Source: Ruegeria sp. AD91A
Lineage (GTDB): Bacteria > Pseudomonadota > Alphaproteobacteria > Rhodobacterales > Rhodobacteraceae
NCBI RefSeq assembly: GCF_003443535.1
Contig: NZ_CP031946.1
Location: 3,289,001-3,353,000, forward strand
Reading direction: 5' to 3'
Length of the DNA stretch: 64,000 nt
The notes below the pieces were generated by a model, which ran no database searches, was not told where the DNA came from, and saw nothing but the letters and a program-made list of their open reading frames with translations. Position numbers and translations under genes: made by a program. Of the stretch, positions 27,888 to 36,292 are shown piece by piece. How positions within the stretch are numbered: the stretch's first letter is position 1; the number at the start of each line of letters is the position of its first letter.

Positions 27888-28582
27888 GCAATCGGTATCG
27901 CCTGTTCCATCCGGTCCACGTAACTGTTCAACAGGTTATCCTGTTTGATCCTGCGGGTCAGTGGGGTATCTGCAGGCGTTGCACGCATAGCGGCGAGCAT
28001 CGGGCCGACGCTCATGTCTGCTGATGTCGGTTGATCCGCCAGCAGGAAGCGGGATTGCCACAGATAGGTCGAGATCGACTCGAGATCGCGTTCGACCCGG
28101 TCCATGCGCTCGGACAACGAGAACCGTCCGATCCCTTGTGACGAGATCCCTTTCAGAACGGATTTTCGGATCGCATTGGACGCCGGCTTTCGGATCATGG
28201 CTGGAATTCCAGTGAAAAAGGTTTCGCGAAGGATTGGCCAGACCTCATCATTGCCCCAGCGGTCCAGAACGATGTGGAAATACAAATGCTCTTCGGCCAT
28301 GCGCACCAGCGCGCGGGATTGTGCTTTTTCCACATCCGAAAGCCCCTGATCGAACTCCGCCCCCTTCTGTTCCAGCCAATGGCGGATCAGATCGCTGTCC
28401 GGTATCAACCGCTCTGGCGTTCGCAGCACTGGTAGTTTTTGATGCGGCATCTTGCGCGGGTCAAGCATGTCCGAACGCTGCCAGACCTGACCGGAGTGTT
28501 GAAGCATCAAGGCTGTCTTGACGCAGAACGGGCTGGCGCTGAACAGCCCGAAGGCAGAAGGATAGGTGAGAAGGGTCAGCAT
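27884..28582 (-). CDS. Glutathione S-transferase family protein
   Basis: 232 residues: N-terminal thioredoxin-like domain (LLTYPSAFGLFSASPFCVKTALML...KLPVLRTPERLIPDSDLIRHWLE) and a C-terminal helical domain ending FLLADQPTSADMSVGPMLAAM. Closest in pattern to the Faxc/metaxin-like GSTs found in bacteria and eukaryotes; activity on glutathione is not proven. ATG at 28582. It is divergent from a WYL regulator with a palindrome between them, implying control by that regulator. Confidence 0.85.
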   Translation of the reverse strand: MLTLLTYPSAFGLFSASPFCVKTALMLQHSGQVWQRSDMLDPRKMPHQKLPVLRTPERLIPDSDLIRHWLEQKGAEFDQGLSDVEKAQSRALVRMAEEHLYFHIVLDRWGNDEVWPILRETFFTGIPAMIRKPASNAIRKSVLKGISSQGIGRFSLSERMDRVERDLESISTYLWQSRFLLADQPTSADMSVGPMLAAMRATPADTPLTRRIKQDNLLNSYVDRMEQAIPIA

Positions 28583-28630
28583 CGCATGGCTCCGTATTTT
28601 TCGACGTGCCAGATGAATAAACCGACCTAA

Positions 28631-28645
28631 TGACAGTTTCTGTCA
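28631..28645. promoter_or_regulatory. Palindromic operator between the GST and WYL genes
   Basis: Perfect inverted repeat TGACAG-TTT-CTGTCA in the 86-base divergent intergenic region, 48 bases from the GST start and 23 from the WYL start. Dyads of the TGACA...TGTCA type are common next to YafY/WYL regulators, so this is the likely binding site of the adjacent gene product. Confidence 0.7.
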
Positions 28646-28668
28646 CTAGGGGTAGGCTAGGGTTCATC

Positions 28669-29382
28669 ATGTCCCGCACCGCCCGATTGTTCCAACTGAT
28701 GCAAGCCCTGCGTTCTGGCCCATCTCCCAGAACGTCTGAACAGTTGGCACAGGATCTGGGTGTTTCTGCCAGAACAATTCACAGGGATATTGACGCGCTG
28801 CGTGGTCTGGGGGCCGTTATCGACGGTGAAGCGGGGTTTGGGTTCACTCTGATCGAAGATGCCACATTGCCGCCATTGGGTTTCACTGATGACGAGCTTG
28901 AGGCCCTTGTTCTCGGCCTTCGCGAAGTACAGGTGATTGGTGATCCTGCCTTGTCAGATGCAGCCAGCGCCGCCCTACGGAAATTGCAGGGGCGATTGCC
29001 ACAGCGTCAGTCCCATCGTCTGAGCCACGCGGTTCTGGCGGCAACGCGCTTCAATCGCCCGCCCGCGCCGACAATCGACGTGGCCGTTTTGCGGCAGGCG
29101 ACGTGGGACGAACGCGCGGTCGAGTTCTCGTACACGGACGCAAAAGGCGATGCCACACAAAGACGGATCAACCCGCTGAGCATCGTCTACATGGATCGAT
29201 CAAATGTTTTGCTCGGCTGGTGCCACCTAAGACAGGATTTTCGCGTCTTCCGGTTGGATCGCATGCAGGACATGTCTGTGACAGATCAAAGCTTTAGACC
29301 GAACCGCGTGCCCATGCTGCGTGAGGTTTTGGCGCAAATCCGCGCAGAGCGCGACGCACAGGAGCGCGAAGTGGACGTCTGA
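28669..29382 (+). CDS. WYL-domain (YafY-type) transcriptional regulator
   Basis: 237 residues. The N-terminal HTH_11 domain reads RLFQLMQALRSG...TSEQLAQDLGVSARTIHRDIDALRGLGAVI (about 6-58), followed by a WYL ligand-sensing domain (EFSYTDAKGDATQRRINPLSIVYMDRSNVLLGWC...FRVFRLDRM). Such repressors bind a dyad next to their own gene and a divergent target. ATG at 28669 is chosen; the open frame begins at 28630, but that part covers the operator. The Shine-Dalgarno is weak. Confidence 0.88.
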   Translation: MSRTARLFQLMQALRSGPSPRTSEQLAQDLGVSARTIHRDIDALRGLGAVIDGEAGFGFTLIEDATLPPLGFTDDELEALVLGLREVQVIGDPALSDAASAALRKLQGRLPQRQSHRLSHAVLAATRFNRPPAPTIDVAVLRQATWDERAVEFSYTDAKGDATQRRINPLSIVYMDRSNVLLGWCHLRQDFRVFRLDRMQDMSVTDQSFRPNRVPMLREVLAQIRAERDAQEREVDV

Positions 29383-29444
29383 GACTTTGTGATTCACCGA
29401 TTTTGCGCTACCCTGAGGTTGAGCAGTAATCAGGAAAAATCGGA

Positions 29445-30761
29445 ATGCATAAATGCGTAGGCGGCGTTATGACCGTCGCATTGTGGGCATCCATAGTGCA
29501 GGCGGAAACATCAGAAAACACGAAATGGCCAGACAGTGCAGTGACCGGCGAAACGATCCAGCTGGCCTCGGCGGATGTGACGGTTTCGATCCGTCCGGTC
29601 CCGCGCCCGGCCGTTGAGGCTTTGCGGGTGTCCGCGGCAGTGAGCGCACGGTTTCAGGCCTGGCTCGGTGCGTTTCAGAAACGCGCGCAACAGCAGGGCA
29701 TAACGGAAAAAACGTTGAACAGGGTGTTCTCGGACATGACCTTTGACGAGGATATCCTGAAACGAGACCGCAATCAGGCGGAATTCTCGAAACCGATCTG
29801 GGAGTATCTGGATTCCGCAGTCTCGGACTCGCGCGTTTCCAATGGTCGTGTCGCCATGCAGCAACATCGGCAGGTGTTGAAGCAAATCGAGGCTGAATAT
29901 GGCGTTGAAAAGGAAGTGGTCACGGCAATCTGGGGGCTGGAAACATCTTTCGGCTCTTATCGTGGCAGCAACCGGACGCTGAGTTCCCTGGCGACACTGG
30001 CCTTTGATGCGCGGCGGGCGCAGTTCTTTGAAACTCAGTTGATCGCCGCCCTGAGGATCGTGCAGGCAGGGGATGTCACTGCCGGAAATATGCTGGGCAG
30101 CTGGGCAGGCGCGATGGGGCACACGCAATTCATGCCGACCTCATATCTAGATCACGCGGTTGATTTTGATGGCGATGGTCGGCGTGACATCTGGTCGGAC
30201 GACCCAACGGATGCTCTGGCCTCGGCCGCGTCCTATCTGGCGCAGCACGGATGGAAAAAGGGGCAGCCCTGGGGCGTTGAGGTGCGCTTGCCTGCCGATT
30301 TCGATTACGCGGTAGCCCGTCGTGACTATACCCTGCTGCCGTCTGCATGGGCCGCTCGGGGTGTAGTGGCCGGGAACGGCCAAGCCGTGCCGGATCATGG
30401 GAAGGCGGCGATTCTGCTTCCGGCAGGGGGGCAGGGCGTAGCGCTGATGATTTTTGACAATTTCAGCGTGATCGAGGCCTATAACGGTGCCGATGCCTAT
30501 GTGATCGGTATCGGACATCTGTCCGACCGGCTTGCGGGTCGTGAACCGTTTCAGTCCGACTGGCCCCGAGGTGAGCGGGCGCTGAGCTTCACCGAGAAAA
30601 AAGAGTTGCAAACCCGGCTGACCCAGGCCGGGTTTGATACGAAGGGTATCGATGGGCGCACTGGGCCGAACACCATCAATGCGGTCCGCGCTTACCAACT
30701 GGCGCGGGGCTTGATGCCGGACGGCTATCCAACTGCGGAACTTTTGCAGCGACTTCGGTAG
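29445..30761 (+). CDS. Lytic murein transglycosylase (MltB type) with peptidoglycan-binding domain
   Basis: 438 residues: signal peptide (about 1-21), an SLT_2/MltB catalytic domain with the glutamate in AIWGLETSFGSYRG (about residue 168), followed by the GNMLGSWAGAMGHTQFMPTSY motif, and a C-terminal PG_binding_1 domain (about 380-436, FTEKKELQTRLTQAGFDTKGIDGRTGPNT). It cleaves glycan strands in the periplasm, forming 1,6-anhydro ends. No lipobox is visible, so it is probably soluble. Convergent with the aminotransferase gene. Confidence 0.92.
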   Translation: MHKCVGGVMTVALWASIVQAETSENTKWPDSAVTGETIQLASADVTVSIRPVPRPAVEALRVSAAVSARFQAWLGAFQKRAQQQGITEKTLNRVFSDMTFDEDILKRDRNQAEFSKPIWEYLDSAVSDSRVSNGRVAMQQHRQVLKQIEAEYGVEKEVVTAIWGLETSFGSYRGSNRTLSSLATLAFDARRAQFFETQLIAALRIVQAGDVTAGNMLGSWAGAMGHTQFMPTSYLDHAVDFDGDGRRDIWSDDPTDALASAASYLAQHGWKKGQPWGVEVRLPADFDYAVARRDYTLLPSAWAARGVVAGNGQAVPDHGKAAILLPAGGQGVALMIFDNFSVIEAYNGADAYVIGIGHLSDRLAGREPFQSDWPRGERALSFTEKKELQTRLTQAGFDTKGIDGRTGPNTINAVRAYQLARGLMPDGYPTAELLQRLR

Positions 30762-30763
30762 AA

Positions 30764-30789
30764 AAATGAGGCGATCCAAACGGGTCGCC
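30764..30789 (-). terminator. Terminator of the aminotransferase gene
   Basis: Stem GGCGATCC / GGGTCGCC (one G-T pair) with loop AAAC. On the minus strand it is followed by TCATTTTTC, so it serves the minus-strand aminotransferase gene whose stop lies 24 bases before. On the plus strand it may help to end the transglycosylase transcript. Confidence 0.72.
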
Positions 30790-30813
30790 CCCTTGAAAAA
30801 GCCCGTTCTGATT

Positions 30814-32211
30814 TCAGGATGCGGCTTTCATCAGTCCCTGAGCGATGATCTCTGCCTGTGCTTCGTCCAGCGACTTGTGAATGCGCACGAACATTTCGTC
30901 GATATCCGCCGGGGTCAGGATCAGCGGCGGCGAGATGATCATACGGTCGCCCACATGGCGCATGATCAGATTGTTGGCAAAGCAGCGGTCTCGGCAGATA
31001 TAGCCGACCGTGCCGGGCTCGGACGCGAACTTGGCGCGGCTGGCTTTGTCGGGGGTCAATGCGATGGACGCCATCATGCCAACGATCTTCGCCTCGCCCA
31101 CCAGCGGGTGATCGGCCAGGGCTTCCCATTTCTCTTTCAGATAGGGGGCAGCAACATCGCGCACATGCTCGACGATCTTCTCTTCTTCGAGGATACGTAG
31201 GTTTTCCAAAGCCACAGCAGCCGCGACCGGATGGCCGGAATAGGTGTAACCGTGATTGAATTCGGTGCCGCCAATGACTTCGGCAATCTCGTCATTCACG
31301 ATGGACCCGCCGATCGGTGCATAGCCCGAGCTGAGCCCCTTGGCGATGGTCATGATATGCGGTTTGATGCCCACGGTTTCGGATCCGAACCAGTTGCCGG
31401 TACGGCCGAACCCACAGATCACTTCGTCGGCAATCAGCAGGATATCGTATTTATCGCAGATACGCTGAATTTCCGGCCAGTATGTGTCCGGCGCCACGAT
31501 TACACCGCCCGCGCCCTGAACCGGCTCGGCGATAAAGGCCGCAACACGGTCTTCACCCAGTTCCTGAATGGCTTTTTCCAGCTCGCGCGCGCGGGCCAGT
31601 CCGAACTCTTCGGGCGACATGTCGCCGCCTTCGGCCCACCAGTTCGGTTGGTTGATGTGGTGAATGTTCGGGATCGGAATGCCGCCCTGCGCGTGCATGC
31701 CTGCCATACCGCCCAGCGAAGCCGACCCGACGGAAGACCCGTGATACGCGTTTTTCCTGCTGATGATGATATTCTTGTCCGGCTGCCCCTTCTCGGCCCA
31801 ATAGGTGCGTACAAGGCGGATGTTGGTATCGTTGGCCTCGGACCCGCCGGCTGCGAAGAAGACATGGTTCAGATCACCCGGTGCCAGCTCGGCGATCTTG
31901 GCGGCCAGTGCGATTGCGGGCACGTGGGTCGTCTTGAAGAAGGTGTTGTAGTAGGGCAGTTCTCGCATCTGACGCGCGGCGACATCGGCCAGCTCATCAC
32001 GGCCGTAGCCGATATTGACGCACCAAAGACCTGCCATAGCGTCCAGAATTTCCTCGCCTTCGCTGTCGGTCAGGTAAACTCCGCTGGCGCGTGTAATCAC
32101 GCGTGCCCCTTCCTGTCCCAGCGCGCCATTGGCCGAGAAAGGATGGATGTGATGCGCCGCATCCAGCGCCTGCAATTCGGCGGTCGGCATATGGTTGGTT
32201 ATGGTGGACAT
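30814..32211 (-). CDS. Class III aminotransferase, putrescine/polyamine:pyruvate type (SpuC-like)
   Basis: 465-residue PLP-dependent omega-aminotransferase. The PLP lysine lies in MTIAKGLSSGYAPIGG, with the Asp of LLIADEVICGFGRTG binding the pyridine nitrogen. DAMAGLWCVNIGYGRDELADVAARQM and YYNTFFKTTH are typical of the SpuC/YgjG-like branch that uses putrescine or cadaverine with pyruvate; taurine- or beta-alanine-transaminases are close relatives, so substrate is inferred from the neighbouring polyamine transporter and oxidase. The ATG at 32211 has AGGAGA just upstream. Shares the regulatory TGATCA motif with its neighbours. Confidence 0.88.
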   Translation of the reverse strand: MSTITNHMPTAELQALDAAHHIHPFSANGALGQEGARVITRASGVYLTDSEGEEILDAMAGLWCVNIGYGRDELADVAARQMRELPYYNTFFKTTHVPAIALAAKIAELAPGDLNHVFFAAGGSEANDTNIRLVRTYWAEKGQPDKNIIISRKNAYHGSSVGSASLGGMAGMHAQGGIPIPNIHHINQPNWWAEGGDMSPEEFGLARARELEKAIQELGEDRVAAFIAEPVQGAGGVIVAPDTYWPEIQRICDKYDILLIADEVICGFGRTGNWFGSETVGIKPHIMTIAKGLSSGYAPIGGSIVNDEIAEVIGGTEFNHGYTYSGHPVAAAVALENLRILEEEKIVEHVRDVAAPYLKEKWEALADHPLVGEAKIVGMMASIALTPDKASRAKFASEPGTVGYICRDRCFANNLIMRHVGDRMIISPPLILTPADIDEMFVRIHKSLDEAQAEIIAQGLMKAAS

Positions 32212-32249
32212 CGGAGAATCTCCTACAAGAACGCAGTTGCGGTTCACAA

Positions 32250-32261
32250 TATGATCAAATT
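32250..32261. promoter_or_regulatory. GntR site 1, upstream of the aminotransferase gene
   Basis: TGATCA core at 32252-32257 within ATATGATCAAATT, about 40 bases before the aminotransferase start. On the minus strand it reads AATTTGATCAT, sharing ATTTGATCA with the two sites near 32963 and 33063. Likely operator of the GntR-family gene next door. Confidence 0.55.
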
Positions 32262-32288
32262 CACTGCTGTCAATCGAATCGGGTTGAG

Positions 32289-32972
32289 TTAGGTGGAAGT
32301 TAGGGCGTCCGCCATCAATTCCATGCCTTGCTCAATGTCCTGTGTCGTTGCTTTTGCGGCTTTTTCGGCGTCTCCGTTGCGCAAAGCGGCAATGATATCC
32401 TTGTGTCGATCCGGCAGGCTTTGAGTCCCGAATCGGCCACATACGACACGCAGCGACGGACCGAACCGCAACCAAAGCCTTTCGGCCAGATCGCTAAGAA
32501 TCGGTGCGTTTGCGTGTGAATACAAGGTTTCGTGGAACGCCTGGTTCAGGCGCAGATATCCACCCACGTCTCCGTCGGCTATCATTCGGTCCAGATGCAT
32601 GTCGAGACGCTCCAGATGATCAATATCTTCGGTTTGCAGATTCGACGTCGCGCGCCTTGAAAGCTCTGATTCTATTGCGGTTCTCGCAAATATCATTTCC
32701 TGGATGTCACCTGGTGAAAGCAGCGGAACACTCACGCGCCGATTGCCTTGAAACACCAATGCTCCATCCGAGATCAACCGGCGGATGGCTTCGCGTACCG
32801 GGGTCATGCCAACGCCAAGCGAATCAGTCAGGCCCTGGATCGTGACAGGCTGACCAGGAACCAATTCCCCGAACAGGATCTGTGATCTGAGTTTTTGGTA
32901 AACCTGCTCATGCGCGGGCTGTTTCCCATTGTCGATTGTCGACGCAGATGCCTTATTTTTGATCAAATCCAA
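32289..32972 (-). CDS. GntR-family regulator, FCD subfamily (polyamine locus)
   Basis: 227 residues: N-terminal winged helix (HEQVYQKLRSQILFGELVPGQPVTIQGLTDSLGVGMTPVREAIRRLISDGALV, about 21-73) and a C-terminal FCD domain with conserved NQAFHETLYSHA. The start is TTG at 32972, supported by GGAAG six bases before; no ATG is available before the HTH. It is flanked by the aminotransferase gene (same strand) and the divergent transporter operon. TGATCA-centred dyads occur at all three promoters, which points to a local regulator of polyamine uptake and use. Confidence 0.9.
   Translation of the reverse strand: MDLIKNKASASTIDNGKQPAHEQVYQKLRSQILFGELVPGQPVTIQGLTDSLGVGMTPVREAIRRLISDGALVFQGNRRVSVPLLSPGDIQEMIFARTAIESELSRRATSNLQTEDIDHLERLDMHLDRMIADGDVGGYLRLNQAFHETLYSHANAPILSDLAERLWLRFGPSLRVVCGRFGTQSLPDRHKDIIAALRNGDAEKAAKATTQDIEQGMELMADALTST
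32958..32967. promoter_or_regulatory. GntR site 2, at the regulator's own start
   Basis: Perfect 10-base palindrome TTTGATCAAA covering codons 2-5 of the GntR gene, right after its TTG start. A protein bound there would block transcription of its own gene; likely autoregulatory site. Confidence 0.6.
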
Positions 32973-33058
32973 TTGGTTCTTCCTATTTCGACTAACCCTG
33001 ACTTGTCAGGTGACAGACCTCGTGAAACCATACGCTGGATCGAGGAAAAACGCAAAAC

Positions 33059-33066
33059 TTGATCAA
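33059..33066. promoter_or_regulatory. GntR site 3, upstream of the transporter operon
   Basis: TTGATCAA dyad, with extended similarity to site 2 (GATCAAATC), 47 bases before the start of the potF-like gene, in the divergent region 32973-33112. Probable operator for the transporter operon. Confidence 0.6.
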
Positions 33067-33112
33067 ATCTAAAAAAACGGGAAAATAGCCGTACACTTGC
33101 AGGGAGAAGAAT

Positions 33113-34198
33113 ATGACAATCAAAACGCTGACCATGACAGCGGTCATCGCATTGGGGACTTCGGCGGCATTCGCCGAAGAGGTGCGTGTATATAACTGGT
33201 CCGACTACATCGACGAAGAATTGCTGAGCAAATTCGAAGAAGAAACCGGTCTGACTCTGATCTACGATGTGTTCGACAGCAACGAGGTTCTGGAAACCAA
33301 GATGCTGGCCGGTGGTTCGGGATACGACGTGGTGGTGCCATCGGGCACATTCCTGCAGCGCCAGATTCAGGCGGGCGCGTTTCAGGAACTGGATATGGCC
33401 ATGTTGCCGAATGCTGGAAATCTGTGGAACGTGATCCAGGAACGCACCGCAGGGTATGATCCGAACAATGCCTACTCGATCAACTACATGTGGGGAACGA
33501 CGGGCATCGGTGTGAACGTCGACAAAGTCAAAGAAGTCTTGGGTGACGACGTGGCCCTGAACAGCATGGATTTGGTTCTGAAACCGGAGAACATGGAAAA
33601 GCTGGCCTCGTGTGGCGTTCATTTCCTTGATGCTCCAGCCGAAATGATACCGATGGCCTTGCAGTACATCGGTGAAGACCCCGACAGCCACGACCCGGAA
33701 GTGATCAAGAAGGTCGAAGACGTTCTGACAAGCGTTCGTCCCTACATCCAGAAGTTTCACAGCTCGGAATATATCAACGCGCTGGCAAATGGTGATATTT
33801 GTGTAGCTGTGGGTTGGTCCGGAGATATTCTGCAGGCGCGGGATCGCGCGGCCGAAGCCGACAACGGTGTGAACATCGAATATCATCCGTTCGCAGAAGG
33901 CTCGTTGATGTGGTTCGACCAGATGGCAATTCCTGCCGACGCGCCGAATCCAGATGGTGCGCACAAGTTCCTGAGTTTCATTCTGGATGCCAACAACATG
34001 GCCGCTGCGTCCAACTATGTGTACTACGCCAACGGCAACAAGGCGTCTCAGGAGTTTCTTGAGGAAGACGTGATCGGTGATCCGGCAATATATCCGGATG
34101 AAGCTACGATGCAAAACCTGTACATTACGACTCCGTACCCCGCGAAAACACAGCGGGTCGTGACCCGTCTTTGGACCAAGATCAAGTCAGGCACCTGA
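33113..34198 (+). CDS. Polyamine ABC transporter, periplasmic binding protein (PotF/PotD-like)
   Basis: 361 residues with a signal peptide (about 1-21, cut after AFA). The mature start EVRVYNWSDYIDEELLSKFEEETG is the signature of spermidine/putrescine-binding proteins; VGWSGDILQARDRA and EGSLMWFDQMAIP supply acidic and aromatic residues that hold the diamine. It delivers substrate to the PotH/PotI-type permease encoded downstream. Shine-Dalgarno AGGGAGAAG at 33101-33109. A strong hairpin separates it from the ATPase gene, which fits higher expression of the binding protein. Confidence 0.93.
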   Translation: MTIKTLTMTAVIALGTSAAFAEEVRVYNWSDYIDEELLSKFEEETGLTLIYDVFDSNEVLETKMLAGGSGYDVVVPSGTFLQRQIQAGAFQELDMAMLPNAGNLWNVIQERTAGYDPNNAYSINYMWGTTGIGVNVDKVKEVLGDDVALNSMDLVLKPENMEKLASCGVHFLDAPAEMIPMALQYIGEDPDSHDPEVIKKVEDVLTSVRPYIQKFHSSEYINALANGDICVAVGWSGDILQARDRAAEADNGVNIEYHPFAEGSLMWFDQMAIPADAPNPDGAHKFLSFILDANNMAAASNYVYYANGNKASQEFLEEDVIGDPAIYPDEATMQNLYITTPYPAKTQRVVTRLWTKIKSGT

Positions 34199-34212
34199 TC
34201 CGGTTTATAAGC

Positions 34213-34238
34213 GCGGGGCGGTAACCAGACCGCCCCGC
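34213..34238 (+). other. Intercistronic hairpin after the binding-protein gene
   Basis: Perfect 10-bp stem GCGGGGCGGT / ACCGCCCCGC with loop AACCAG, 15 bases after the stop, with no T-tract. Such hairpins in ABC operons protect the upstream mRNA or attenuate read-through, so that the binding protein exceeds the membrane parts. Confidence 0.7.
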
Positions 34239-34274
34239 CGCACTATTGTCCAAACTGACCATGCGGGGGCTGCT

Positions 34275-35402
34275 TTGAATTCTGATTTCTTTGCGCCGTG
34301 GGAAGACCCACAGGCGAAACCTCTGATCCAGTTCCAGAACGTGACCAAGCGCTTTGGTGAGTTCACCGCGATCGACAACCTGTCGCTGGATATCTTCGAA
34401 AAAGAATTCTTTGCTTTGCTCGGCCCTTCAGGGTGCGGCAAAACAACGATGATGCGGATGCTGGCCGGGTTCGAGACCCCGACCGAAGGCCATATCCTGC
34501 TGGGCGGGCAGGATATCGACCCCATCCCGCCAAACAAGCGGGCCGTGAACATGATGTTCCAGTCCTATGCCCTGTTCCCGCATCTCAGTGTCTGGGAAAA
34601 CATCGCCTTTGGTCTGCGACGGGACAACATGCCCAAGCACGATCTGGAAGACCGGGTGGAAGAAATGCTGCGCCTGACCCGGCTGGAACAGTTTGCCCGT
34701 CGCAAACCCCATCAGATCTCGGGTGGTCAGAGGCAGCGCGTGGCACTGGCGCGCTCATTGGCCAAAGCGCCCAAGCTTCTGCTGCTGGATGAACCGTTGG
34801 GTGCGCTGGACAAAAAACTACGACAAGATACCCAGTTCGAGCTGATGGATATTCAGGAGAAGACGGGCACCACCTTCGTCATCGTCACCCACGATCAGGA
34901 AGAGGCTATGACAGTCGCCAGCCGTGTCGCGGTGATGGATCAGGGCCAGTTAAAGCAAGTGGCCACACCGGATCGCATCTATGAAAACCCTGAATCTGTT
35001 TATGTCGCTGATTTCATAGGAGATGTGAACATCATCGAAGGCCGCGCCACTCCATCCGGAGAGGACGCCTACCAGATCGTTTGGGCCGAAGGTCAGGCAC
35101 CTTTGACGGCATCATCGCCTGCTGGTTTCTCAGACGGTCAGTCCTGCCATCTGGCGATCCGCCCCGAGAAAGTGACGATCTCTGCCGAACGGCCCGTTGA
35201 TGCGGTCAACGCTGTTCAGGGCAAGGTTCACGACATTGCCTATCTGGGTAATCTGTCCACCTATCACGTTGAATTGGCAAACGGCACGATCATCAAGGCA
35301 CAGACGGCCAACACCCGTCGCATCTCGCGTCGTTCGTTCACCTGGGAAGACCCAGTCTGGCTGTCCTGGACAGCCACGGCTGCGGTTCTGCTGGCCAACT
35401 GA
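34275..35402 (+). CDS. Polyamine ABC transporter, ATPase (PotA/PotG-like)
   Basis: 375-residue ABC ATPase with Walker A GPSGCGKTT (about residues 51-59), Q-loop FQSYALFPHL, signature SGGQRQRVALARS (about 148-160), Walker B LLLLDEPLGALD and H-loop THDQEEAM. The C-terminal TOBE_2 domain is present (VRP-like SCHLAIRPEKV...). It drives polyamine import. The start appears to be TTG at 34275; no in-frame ATG precedes the first beta strand, and GGGGG lies just before. Its stop overlaps the permease start (TGATG). Confidence 0.93.
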   Translation: MNSDFFAPWEDPQAKPLIQFQNVTKRFGEFTAIDNLSLDIFEKEFFALLGPSGCGKTTMMRMLAGFETPTEGHILLGGQDIDPIPPNKRAVNMMFQSYALFPHLSVWENIAFGLRRDNMPKHDLEDRVEEMLRLTRLEQFARRKPHQISGGQRQRVALARSLAKAPKLLLLDEPLGALDKKLRQDTQFELMDIQEKTGTTFVIVTHDQEEAMTVASRVAVMDQGQLKQVATPDRIYENPESVYVADFIGDVNIIEGRATPSGEDAYQIVWAEGQAPLTASSPAGFSDGQSCHLAIRPEKVTISAERPVDAVNAVQGKVHDIAYLGNLSTYHVELANGTIIKAQTANTRRISRRSFTWEDPVWLSWTATAAVLLAN

Positions 35403-36292
35403 TGCGCCGTGCCATTCTGATCGCCATTCCTTACGTCTGGCTGTTGGCGCTGTTTCTGGTGCCGTTCTTCATCGTTCTGAAGATTTCGCTGTCGGACATC
35501 GCCCTGGCCATCCCGCCTTATACGCCAACTTTGGACCTGTCCGCTGGCTGGACGGGGATCACAGATTTCTTCGGGCAACTGGACTTCGAGAACTATGTCT
35601 GGCTGACGGAAGACGACCTGTATTGGAAAGCCTACCTGTCCAGCGTGAAGATCGCTTTGATTTCGACCTTCCTGACCCTGTTGGTGGGTTACCCAATGGC
35701 TTACGGTATGGCCCGGGCACCTCAGGAATGGCGACCGACACTGATGATGCTGGTTATCCTGCCCTTCTGGACCTCATTCCTGATCCGGGTTTACGCGTGG
35801 ATGGGTATTCTGTCGAACGAAGGGTATCTCAACCAGATTTTGCTGTGGACCGGTATAATCTCGACCCCGTTGACGATCCTGAACACTTCGACCGCCGTCT
35901 ATATTGGCATCGTTTACACTTATCTGCCCTTCATGATCCTGCCGATCTATTCGGCGTTGGAGCGTATGGACGGATCGCTGATCGAGGCGGCGGAGGATCT
36001 GGGATGTTCTCGTTTTCAGGCCTTCTGGCTGGTGACCATTCCACTGTCCAAGCCTGGCATCATCGCGGGGTGTTTCCTTGTGATGATCCCCGTGATTGGT
36101 GAATTCGTGATCCCATCACTTCTGGGCGGTTCGGGTACGCTGATGATCGGCAAGGTTCTGTGGGAAGAGTTCTTTTCGAACCGTGACTGGCCGGTTGCAA
36201 GTGCGGTGGCCATCGTACTGCTGCTGATTCTCGTCATTCCTATCGTGCTGTTTCAGCGCAACCAGCAGAAACAGGCGGAGGCAGAGGGATGA
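35402..36292 (+). CDS. Polyamine ABC transporter permease 1 (PotB/PotH-like)
   Basis: 296 residues, six membrane helices. The BPD_transp_1 EAA loop is EAAEDLGCSRFQAFWLVTIPLSKPGI (about residues 202-227), which contacts the ATPase. Long first periplasmic loop (DIALAIPPYTPTLDLSAGW...) is usual for PotB/PotH. It overlaps the ATPase gene by one base and the next permease by four, so the four genes are translated as a unit. Confidence 0.93.
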   Translation: MRRAILIAIPYVWLLALFLVPFFIVLKISLSDIALAIPPYTPTLDLSAGWTGITDFFGQLDFENYVWLTEDDLYWKAYLSSVKIALISTFLTLLVGYPMAYGMARAPQEWRPTLMMLVILPFWTSFLIRVYAWMGILSNEGYLNQILLWTGIISTPLTILNTSTAVYIGIVYTYLPFMILPIYSALERMDGSLIEAAEDLGCSRFQAFWLVTIPLSKPGIIAGCFLVMIPVIGEFVIPSLLGGSGTLMIGKVLWEEFFSNRDWPVASAVAIVLLLILVIPIVLFQRNQQKQAEAEG

